DNA from: Amycolatopsis sp. WQ 127309
GTDB lineage: Bacteria; Actinomycetota; Actinomycetes; Mycobacteriales; Pseudonocardiaceae
Reading direction: 5' to 3'
Length of the DNA: 64,000 nt
Assembly (NCBI RefSeq): GCF_023023025.1
Contig: NZ_CP095481.1
Coordinates: 7,205,001-7,269,000, forward strand
Program-made: the position numbers and the translations under genes
The notes under the pieces: generated by a model
The model's input: the letters and a program-made list of their open reading frames with translations, nothing else
Databases searched by the model: none
What the model was told of the DNA's origin: nothing
Part shown: piece after piece, positions 58,252 through 64,000 of the stretch
Layout: every line of letters begins with the position of its first letter
Position numbering within the stretch: position 1 is the first letter of the stretch

Positions 58252-58740
58252 CTAGCGGGTATCGCGGTCCAGGGAAGCCGGGGTGCCGCACTGTTCGTGG
58301 CCGCCGGTGAGGTCGTCGCGGACCAGGATCAGCAGCCGGGTCAGCTGGGCGCGCTGGGCCGGGGTGAGCGCCCGGAACACGTCGTCCTCGACCGCCTGCT
58401 GGGCGGCGGCGGCCTTCTCCAGCCGCTCCCGGCCGAGGGCGGTGAGCAGCACGACGTGGCGGCGGCGGTCGTGGGGGTCGCGGTCGCGGGAGACGAGACC
58501 GGCCGCCTCCAGGGGGTTGAGCTGGGTGACCAGGATGCTGGCGGCGGTGTCGACGGCGGTCGCCAGGTCGGTCTGGCCGAGCGGGCCGCGGTCGTGGAGC
58601 AGGCCGAGGATCTGGAACTGGCGCGGGGTCAGGTCGTTCGCGGTGTGCGCGTCCCGCAGCCGGCGCATCGTCTCGTTGCCGAGCAGGGCGAACATCAGGC
58701 CGGGGCTGTCGCGGTGGCCGGCGGCCGGGACGGTGGTCAC
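58252..58740 (-). CDS. MarR-family transcriptional regulator
   Basis: This encodes 162 residues from GTG 58740; ATG 58695 is an alternative. LTPRQFQILGLLHDRGPLGQTDLATAVDTAASILVTQLNPLEAAGLVSRDRDPHDRRRHVVLLT is the winged helix with the DxRxxx wing. It is divergent from an SDR gene with a palindrome between them, its likely control site. Confidence 0.9.
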   Translation of the reverse strand: MTTVPAAGHRDSPGLMFALLGNETMRRLRDAHTANDLTPRQFQILGLLHDRGPLGQTDLATAVDTAASILVTQLNPLEAAGLVSRDRDPHDRRRHVVLLTALGRERLEKAAAAQQAVEDDVFRALTPAQRAQLTRLLILVRDDLTGGHEQCGTPASLDRDTR

Positions 58741-58757
58741 CGGCTCACTGTAGCGAA

Positions 58758-58770
58758 CTACATCGTGTAG
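58758..58770. promoter_or_regulatory. MarR operator candidate
   Basis: CTACA-TCG-TGTAG is a perfect palindrome in the 75-nt divergent gap, flanked by two TGTAGCG steps (58749, 58766). It lies 17 nt before the MarR start. Confidence 0.5.
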
Positions 58771-58815
58771 CGTGCTAAACGATATAGTCAACTCAAGCAC
58801 TTTCGGAGGTCCGCC

Positions 58816-59598
58816 ATGCTCGAAAGCCGCGATGACCTGGGTCTTGCGGGTGCGCGTGCCGTCGTCACGGGTGGCACGCGGGGGATCGGTGCCGCCACCG
58901 TGGCCCGCCTCGTCGCGGCCGGCGCGCGCGTGGTCGCCATCGCCCGCACGCCGGCCGACGTGCCGGACGGCGTGCACCTGGTGACCGCCGACCTGACCGT
59001 GCCGGCCGAGATCGAGGCCGCCGCCGAAGCGGCGCTCGGTCACCTGGGCGGCCTCGACGTCCTGGTGGCCAACGCCGGCCGCAACCGCCACGTACCTGCC
59101 GGCGTGCTCGCGGCGACCGACGACGACTGGCAGGCGAACCTGGACGCGAACCTGCTGTCGGTCGTGCGCCTGGACCGGATCCTGGTGCCGCACCTGACCG
59201 CGCAGGGCAGCGGCGCCGTCGTGCACGTCTCGTCCGGCGCCGCCCGCTACCCGCAGCCGTCGGGTATTCCTTACGCGGCCGCGAAAGCCGCGCTCAACGC
59301 CTACAGCAAGGGCCTCGCCACCGCCTGCGGCCCGCACGGCGTCCGCGTCACCACGGTGCTGCCCGGCGTCGTCGAGACCAGCGCGCTCGACGCCACTTTG
59401 GCGCAGCTGGCGGGAAACTCGGGCCGCACCGTGGACGAGGTCCGCGCGCAGTTCCACGCGTCGCTGACCGTGCCGCTGGGCCGGCCGGGCCGAGCGGACG
59501 AGGCCGCGGAGCTGATCGCGTTCCTGGCCTCGCCACGCGCGTCCTACGTGACGGGCACGACCATCACCGTGGACGGCGGCCTGCTCCCGACCCTGTGA
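58816..59598 (+). CDS. Short-chain dehydrogenase/reductase
   Basis: This encodes 260 residues, with CGGAGG before ATG 58816. The cofactor loop is TGGTRGIGAATVA, then NAGRN, SSGAA and the catalytic YAAAK. The end ASYVTGTTITVDGG is classical SDR. Cofactor and substrate are unknown. It is probably controlled by the divergent MarR. Confidence 0.92.
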   Translation: MLESRDDLGLAGARAVVTGGTRGIGAATVARLVAAGARVVAIARTPADVPDGVHLVTADLTVPAEIEAAAEAALGHLGGLDVLVANAGRNRHVPAGVLAATDDDWQANLDANLLSVVRLDRILVPHLTAQGSGAVVHVSSGAARYPQPSGIPYAAAKAALNAYSKGLATACGPHGVRVTTVLPGVVETSALDATLAQLAGNSGRTVDEVRAQFHASLTVPLGRPGRADEAAELIAFLASPRASYVTGTTITVDGGLLPTL

Positions 59599-59908
59599 CC
59601 GCGGCGATCCCTTGCCCGGCATACAGTTCGTCGTAGTAGCTGATCACCAGCGGCCGGGTGAGCATCGCTTCGAAGGTGCCGGTGAAGCCGTGCGCGGTCC
59701 GCCAGCCGAGGTAGCCGGTGTAGTCCTGCCGCTCGGTCCACTGGGTCAGCCCGGCGACGTGGTCGGGATCGTCCTGGTCCCGGATGATCCGGATCGTCTC
59801 GCAGCCCTGGTGTGCCAGGCTTTCGCGCAGGATCTCCAGCAGCAGGGCGGCGACGTCGTCACCTCGCCCGGGCCGGGCGAAGAGTTCGGTGAGGACCGTG
59901 GTGCTCAT
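59564..59908 (-). CDS. Antibiotic-biosynthesis-monooxygenase-domain (ABM) protein
   Basis: This encodes 114 residues. VLTELFARPGRGDDVAALLLEILRESLAHQGCETIRIIRDQDDP and WTERQDYTGYLGWR form the ferredoxin-like ABM fold, small cofactor-free oxygenases or isomerases. It is convergent with and overlaps the SDR gene by 35 nt. A remnant of another small gene lies just upstream of it (59945-60001). Confidence 0.82.
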   Translation of the reverse strand: MSTTVLTELFARPGRGDDVAALLLEILRESLAHQGCETIRIIRDQDDPDHVAGLTQWTERQDYTGYLGWRTAHGFTGTFEAMLTRPLVISYYDELYAGQGIAAVTGSGAGRRPR

Positions 59909-59944
59909 GTGATCTGGCTCCGTTCGCTCGCCGGATAAGGGTTC

Positions 59945-60001
59945 TCAGTAGGGCGCCGCGATGTGCGTGGCGATGACGCCGGGAAGTGCGGTGCTGTCCA
60001 T
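59945..60001 (-). pseudogene. Remnant of a SnoaL/NTF2-like gene start
   Basis: An 18-codon frame MDSTALPGVIATHIAAPY has a good ribosome site (GGAAGGA, 8 nt upstream). The peptide looks like the very first helix of SnoaL/NTF2-like proteins, which commonly begin with TALPEVIxxxIAA, and then stops. It stands where an intact gene would have preceded the ABM gene, so a deletion that removed the rest is the likely history. A real small leader peptide is the alternative. Confidence 0.35.
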
Positions 60002-60123
60002 GACTTCGTCCTTCCGCCGGGAGCCGGCCGCGGTGGCCGGTACCGGTGATGCTGGGCCCGGCGGCCGGGGGAGGGACAAGGGGCGACCGGCGGGTGGACC
60101 TTCCGGCCGGGGGAAGGTTCAGA

Positions 60124-60954
60124 ATGAGCGCCATGCGAGCAGGTCTGACGGTCGGCGAGTTCTCCCGGGTGACGCACCTCAGCGCGAAGACCCTGCGTCA
60201 CTACCACGACGTCGGGCTGCTCGAACCGGCCGACGTCGACCCGGCGACCGGGTACCGGTACTACTCCCTCGAGCAGGTGCCCGCGGCGCAGGTGATCCGC
60301 CGCCTGCGCGGCCTCGACATGCCGGTCGCCGACGTCAAGGCCGTCCTGGCCGCCGGCGCGGTCGCCGACCGCAACAAGCTGATCAGCGCGCACCTGGACC
60401 GCCTGGAGACGAAGCTCGTCGAAGCGCGGGCGGCGGTCGACGACCTGCGTGACCTCCTGCGGCGGGCTCCCGGCGGTCCGGTGATCGAGCACCGGTCCGT
60501 GCCGGCCCAGCCGGCCATCGGGATCCGGGCCGTCATCGACCGCGCCGACGTGCTGAGCTGGTGGCAGGGCGCGCTGGGGGAGCTGAACGGCGTCATCGGC
60601 GCGCAGCACCTGCGCCGCACCGGGCCCAGCGGCGGCCTGTTCGACAGCGACCTGTACGAACACGAGCGGGGCGGGGCCGTGGTGTTCGTCCCCGTCGAGG
60701 CCGGCCTCCGCCCGGTCGGGCGGGTCACGGCGTTCGTCGTCCCGCCGGCCGAACTGGCGATCGCGGTGCACCAAGGGCAGCTGAACGACATCGACCTCAC
60801 CTACGGCGACCTGGGCACCTACGCCGCCCGGCACGAGATCGGCGTCGAAGGGCCGCTGCGGGAGTACTACCTGCGGGACCCGATCGAGACGTCCGCCGAA
60901 GCCGAGTGGCGGACCGAGGTCGGCTGGCCGATCTTCCGCTCCGACCGGGCTTAG
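60124..60954 (+). CDS. MerR-family regulator with GyrI-like effector domain
   Basis: This encodes 276 residues; ATG 60124 follows GGGGAAGG. LTVGEFSRVTHLSAKTLRHYHDVGLLEPADVDPATGYRYYS is the MerR winged helix (~8-50). A coiled coil (about 80-120) leads to a GyrI-like small-molecule-binding domain (~130-276). This is the BmrR/TipA type of multidrug sensor. No adjacent target stands out. Confidence 0.9.
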   Translation: MSAMRAGLTVGEFSRVTHLSAKTLRHYHDVGLLEPADVDPATGYRYYSLEQVPAAQVIRRLRGLDMPVADVKAVLAAGAVADRNKLISAHLDRLETKLVEARAAVDDLRDLLRRAPGGPVIEHRSVPAQPAIGIRAVIDRADVLSWWQGALGELNGVIGAQHLRRTGPSGGLFDSDLYEHERGGAVVFVPVEAGLRPVGRVTAFVVPPAELAIAVHQGQLNDIDLTYGDLGTYAARHEIGVEGPLREYYLRDPIETSAEAEWRTEVGWPIFRSDRA

Positions 60955-61082
60955 GACTGCGCCGGAACGCGGCGAGCAGCGGATTCGCCGTCGTCACGAT
61001 CCTCGCGGCGCTCGACCATGGTCACGCGCACCCCTTCCGCGGCGAGCGCCGTGGCGACGCCGAGCCGGTCTGGCCGGCCGCT

Positions 61083-62096
61083 TCAGTCGACGGTGAGGAC
61101 GATCTTGCCCCGGAGGTGCCCCCGCGCCGCCCGCTCGTGCGCCGCGGCCGCCTTCTCCAGCGGGAACGTGCTGTCGATCGCGACGCGGATCGTGCCGGCG
61201 TCGAGCAGGCGCGCCAGTTCGGCGAGCTGCGCGCCGTTCGAGCGGACCTGGGTGGCCGTGACCGTGACGCCCAGCTTCTCGTTCTCCTCGTCGTCGAACT
61301 CGCCGAAGTACACCGGGTACAGCGCGCCGCCGCGCTTGAGGGTGCGCAGGAACCGCCGGCTGTCCGGGCCGCCGACGGTGTCCAGCACCAGGTCGAGGTC
61401 CCGGGCGACCTCCTCGGGCCGGACCTTCTGGTAGTCGAGGAACTCGTCCGCGCCGAGCTCCCGCAGGAACGCCTCGTGCGTGCCCGAGGCGACGGCGATG
61501 ACGTGCGCGCCGCGCCACTTCGCCAGCTGCAGGGCCAGGTGCCCGACGCCGCCCGCGGCGCCGTTGACGAGCACCGTGGTGTCCGCGCCGAGGGGCAGTG
61601 GGCGGTGCCGGGCCGCCTGGAACGGCGACGGGTGGTCGTGGCCGAGCTCGATCAGGAACTGCCACGCGGTCAGCCCCGCCATGGCCAGGCCGGCGGCGGC
61701 GACGTGGTCGACGCCGGCCGGTTTGCGGGCGAGGTCGGTGGCCGGCGCGGTCACGTACTCCGCGTACGCGGCGCCTTGCAGGCTGGCCGGGAAGCGGAGG
61801 AGACCGAGCACTTCGTCGCCGGCGGCGAACGCCTCGACGTCGTCGGCGACGGCTTCGACGACACCCGACACGTCCGTCCCCGGGATCAGCGGCAGCGAAA
61901 ACGGCGGTTTCAGCTCGGGCGGCACGTCCGGCATCCCCTCGCGGGCGTACCAGTCGGGGGGATTGACGCCGACCGCGTGGACGCGCACGAGCACCTCACC
62001 CGGCCCCGGCTCGGGCACCGGCACGTCGTCGTACCGCAGGACCTCGGGCCCGCCGAACTCGTGCAACCGGATCGCCTTCATCGTCCGTGGTGACAC
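61083..62096 (-). CDS. NADP-dependent MDR alcohol dehydrogenase/quinone reductase
   Basis: This encodes 337 residues from GTG 62096, with AGGAG 6 nt upstream. MKAIRLHEFGGPEVLRYDDVPVPEPGPGEVLVRV and the loop GAAGGVGHLALQLAK are typical of the zinc-free MDR branch. A ~10-residue insertion (HPSPFQAARHRPLPLG) precedes the Rossmann part. Divergent TetR with a long perfect operator in between suggests substrate-induced expression. Confidence 0.9.
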   Translation of the reverse strand: MSPRTMKAIRLHEFGGPEVLRYDDVPVPEPGPGEVLVRVHAVGVNPPDWYAREGMPDVPPELKPPFSLPLIPGTDVSGVVEAVADDVEAFAAGDEVLGLLRFPASLQGAAYAEYVTAPATDLARKPAGVDHVAAAGLAMAGLTAWQFLIELGHDHPSPFQAARHRPLPLGADTTVLVNGAAGGVGHLALQLAKWRGAHVIAVASGTHEAFLRELGADEFLDYQKVRPEEVARDLDLVLDTVGGPDSRRFLRTLKRGGALYPVYFGEFDDEENEKLGVTVTATQVRSNGAQLAELARLLDAGTIRVAIDSTFPLEKAAAAHERAARGHLRGKIVLTVD

Positions 62097-62152
62097 GGCG
62101 TTCTCCTGTCTGCGCACCGGGTACGCTGAACGGATCAACGATCCACTTATGT

Positions 62153-62186
62153 GGACCACTGATCCGATTATGCGGATCAGTGGTCC
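62153..62186. promoter_or_regulatory. Large TetR operator (14-bp perfect arms)
   Basis: GGACCACTGATCCG (62153-62166) and CGGATCAGTGGTCC (62173-62186) are exact reverse complements around ATTATG. A further CGGATCA half-site lies at 62131. It sits in the divergent gap, 20 nt before the TetR start. Confidence 0.8.
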
Positions 62187-62206
62187 GGATGTCAAAGGAG
62201 GCGGAG

Positions 62207-62755
62207 ATGCGGGCGGACGCCAAGGCGAACCACGACCACCTGCTCGTCGTCGCGGGCACCGTCATCACCGAGCACGGCGTCGACGCCTCGATGCGCGACA
62301 TCGCCCGCCGGGCCGGGGTCGGGCTCGCGACCCTGCTGCGGCACTTCCCGACGCGCGAGTCGTTGCTGGAAGCCTTGCTGCGCACCGGTTTCGACGAGCT
62401 GACGGCGAAAGCGGCCGAGGTCGAGACCGCGAGCCCGCCCGCGGACGCGCTGCTGGCGTGGCTGCGCGATTTCGTCGCGTGCACGACGAACTACCGCGGC
62501 GTGGTGACGTCGATGGTGAACGCCATCGAGGACCCGGAGTCCGCGTTGCACGACTCCTGCGTCACGATGCGCGCGGCCGGCACCCGGCTGCTCACCCGGG
62601 CCCAGGCCGCGGGCGCGGCCCGGACCGACATCGACGGCGCGGACCTGTTCGCCCTGGCCGCGTCGCTGGCCTGGCTCGGCGACCAGCCCGCGCTCGAACC
62701 GCGCGTCGAACGCCTCTTCGGCGTCGTCATGGGCGCCGTCCTGGTGAAGGGCTAG
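62207..62755 (+). CDS. TetR-family transcriptional regulator
   Basis: This encodes 182 residues from ATG 62207, preferred over ATG 62189 because the latter would enclose the AAAGGAGG ribosome site. The HTH is ASMRDIARRAGVGLATLLRHFPT (about residues 27-49). It is a SCO4008/YfiR-like regulator of the divergent dehydrogenase. It is convergent with the last gene, 4 nt apart. Confidence 0.92.
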   Translation: MRADAKANHDHLLVVAGTVITEHGVDASMRDIARRAGVGLATLLRHFPTRESLLEALLRTGFDELTAKAAEVETASPPADALLAWLRDFVACTTNYRGVVTSMVNAIEDPESALHDSCVTMRAAGTRLLTRAQAAGAARTDIDGADLFALAASLAWLGDQPALEPRVERLFGVVMGAVLVKG

Positions 62756-62759
62756 CCCC

Positions 62760-64000
62760 TCACGAGTAGGTCCAGTGACCGAGCCAGGATTCGCGCCACG
62801 CCACTGTCAGCTCGCTCACCCCGTCCACACCGGACTGGTCCACGTGGGCCTTCCACGCCTCCTCCAGTGACGCGCACAGCTTCGACGCGGGCAGCTCGGC
62901 GCCACCCGAGGCGAACTGGCGCAGGGCCGACTTGGGCACGGCCAGCTTCGCCTTGCCACGGACCACCGACTGCTCGGTGGCGCGGCAGATGAGGTACTCG
63001 ACGGTGGTCTGCTCGGCCGCCGACGGCCACGCCTCCGCCCGCGGCGCGATCTGGGCCAGCGCGCGGTACAGGCAGTCCAGCGGGGCGGCCAGACCCTGGT
63101 GCTGGCGGGCGATCTCCCACGACACCCACACGGCCATGCAGTCGGGCATCTGGAACGGGCGGTAGGCGAACGCGGGGCCGGCGAAGGTCTGGTAGTCGCC
63201 CGTCGGGTCCGGCGCGGCCGAGCCCGGGCCGTCGGGGTCCGGTGGCAGGCCGAGCCGCTTGAACAGCTCCCGCAGCAGCTTGTAGGGCCGGGCCGGGGTC
63301 GAGGGCTCGCCCAGCAGCTTGCCCAGGATGCGGTTGAGCCGGTCGGCGGCCACGCCGTGGATCGACAGCTGCAGGTGGACGAACGCGACGTCCGACAACG
63401 TCGTCCCGGCGCAGCCGACCACCCCCACCTGCGGGTAGCGCTGCAGGAACGCCGTGATCGCGTGCGTGGAGCCGATCCGCGCCGGCCCGACGAACGTCAC
63501 CGGCAGGCACGTGCCGACCCGCTGGCGGGACCGGAGATCCCCCTTGTACAGCGGGGAGAACTCGCCGTCGGCGTGGTAGACCTCGAACCAGTTGCCCTGC
63601 CGGTGCCCCGGGCGCGTGTCGGCGAGCCAGAAGCTGTAGCCGTTCTTCTCGCACAGCTCCCGGAACCGGTCGGCCAGCTCGAACCGCGCGGCCGCGGAGG
63701 CGTCCCGCAGCGCGATCGAGAACCGGACCGCCAGCGACGCGCACGGCGGCGCGGCCTCCTTGCGGGTGCGCAGGTCGTGGTTGCGGGTCTTGACGATCGT
63801 CGGCAGCTGCGCCGGGCACTGCAGCGACAACAGCGGCGCGTCGATGAGCCCGGCCGCGGCGTCGGAGATCTCGCTCGCCAGGTCGCGGATGGCCAGTCCG
63901 TGCCACTCGCACACCTCCTGCGCGCCCGGGTCGATCCCGATCAGGCCCTCGAACGTCTGCGCGGACTCGTAGATGAACGTCGGGTTGGGCGAGGTCGTCT
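62760..64000 (-). CDS. Hypothetical protein, 5' end beyond the window
   Basis: The frame is open to the right edge (at least 413 residues seen), so the start lies outside. A GTG at 63914 is in frame, but coding continues upstream of it (NPTFIYESAQTFEGLIGIDP). The protein looks soluble, with Cys-containing segments (QCPAQLPTIVKTRNHDLRTRKEA, VGVVGCAGTTL). I recognise no family. It might be an effector or substrate-binding protein of a multi-gene system to the right. Confidence 0.65.
   Translation of the reverse strand, partial: TTSPNPTFIYESAQTFEGLIGIDPGAQEVCEWHGLAIRDLASEISDAAAGLIDAPLLSLQCPAQLPTIVKTRNHDLRTRKEAAPPCASLAVRFSIALRDASAAARFELADRFRELCEKNGYSFWLADTRPGHRQGNWFEVYHADGEFSPLYKGDLRSRQRVGTCLPVTFVGPARIGSTHAITAFLQRYPQVGVVGCAGTTLSDVAFVHLQLSIHGVAADRLNRILGKLLGEPSTPARPYKLLRELFKRLGLPPDPDGPGSAAPDPTGDYQTFAGPAFAYRPFQMPDCMAVWVSWEIARQHQGLAAPLDCLYRALAQIAPRAEAWPSAAEQTTVEYLICRATEQSVVRGKAKLAVPKSALRQFASGGAELPASKLCASLEEAWKAHVDQSGVDGVSELTVAWRESWLGHWTYS

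Noticed and set aside
60955-61082. Possible gene remnant between the MerR and MDR genes
   Set aside because: The 128-nt stretch has no start with a ribosome site and no recognisable peptide.
1-64000. CRISPR arrays, tRNA or rRNA genes, IS elements or prophage genes
   Set aside because: I saw no regularly spaced identical repeats, no tRNA-like cloverleaf with CCA-type ends, and no transposase, integrase or phage structural proteins in the frames.

Overview
This window is high-GC DNA packed with actinomycete-type genes: a SARP/AfsR-class regulator, many TetR regulators divergent from their targets, streptogrisin- and subtilisin-type exoproteases, an F420/LLM oxidoreductase, and frequent GTG starts with 4-nt stop/start overlaps. 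The gene style suggests a Pseudonocardiaceae actinomycete, perhaps Amycolatopsis. This is an inference from style, because no database search was possible.

The centrepiece is an apparently complete RiPP (ribosomally made, modified peptide) cluster at about 4.18-25.2 kb, all on the + strand. It opens with a 45-residue precursor gene (4260-4397) that is too short for most gene callers. The precursor has a perfect Shine-Dalgarno, a leader with an FxLD-like element (FSLD) and the C-terminal candidate core FGVLSLCEYCYGA. A perfect 34-nt palindrome follows, then a tightly overlapping operon: MFS exporter, S9 peptidase, flavin-dependent halogenase with an extra C-terminal helical domain, two paralogous TPR-type proteins, three paralogous HExxH proteins (the family annotated as 2-oxoglutarate-dependent peptide beta-hydroxylases), a ThiF/E1-like adenylating enzyme with an N-terminal leader-binding-like domain, a flavin reductase, a nitroreductase, a serine beta-lactamase-like hydrolase and a membrane-anchored DsbA-like oxidoreductase. 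A large SARP-NB-ARC-TPR regulator, a CPA2 antiporter and a TetX-like monooxygenase follow. No lanthipeptide synthetase, YcaO, radical SAM or ATP-grasp enzyme is seen, so the enzyme combination does not match a RiPP class I can name. A workable model is that the E1-like protein binds the leader and activates a carboxylate, the HExxH proteins hydroxylate side chains, the halogenase with its flavin reductase chlorinates a tyrosine, the S9 enzyme removes the leader, the MFS protein exports, and the DsbA-like protein acts on the two core cysteines outside the cell.

Left flank (1-4.1 kb): the tail of an unknown gene, a membrane-associated hypothetical protein, a streptogrisin-like protease, a SnoaL-like protein divergent from a TetR, and a small alpha/beta hydrolase. 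The junction before this last gene carries a tandem duplication of about 115 bp.

Right flank (25.2-64 kb): mostly ordinary accessory metabolism and regulation. It includes an F420 oxidoreductase/TetR pair, an XRE regulator, a subtilisin, an oxygenase-MetY-lipase operon, a two-component system, a secreted tripeptidyl-peptidase-like hydrolase, an Lrp regulator facing an aromatic hydroxylase, a glycosyltransferase-like protein, a TetR-hydrolase-PEP mutase block whose last gene has lost its stop, a secreted amidase, a PrsW-like protein, a secreted serine protease, a glycoside hydrolase with a carbohydrate-binding tail, a drug exporter with its TetR, a MarR/SDR pair, a MerR regulator, an MDR dehydrogenase/TetR pair, and a protein running off the right edge. 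Several divergent regulator/target pairs show clear inverted-repeat operators, listed individually. A 44-nt near-perfect hairpin at 54581-54624 looks like a dispersed element.
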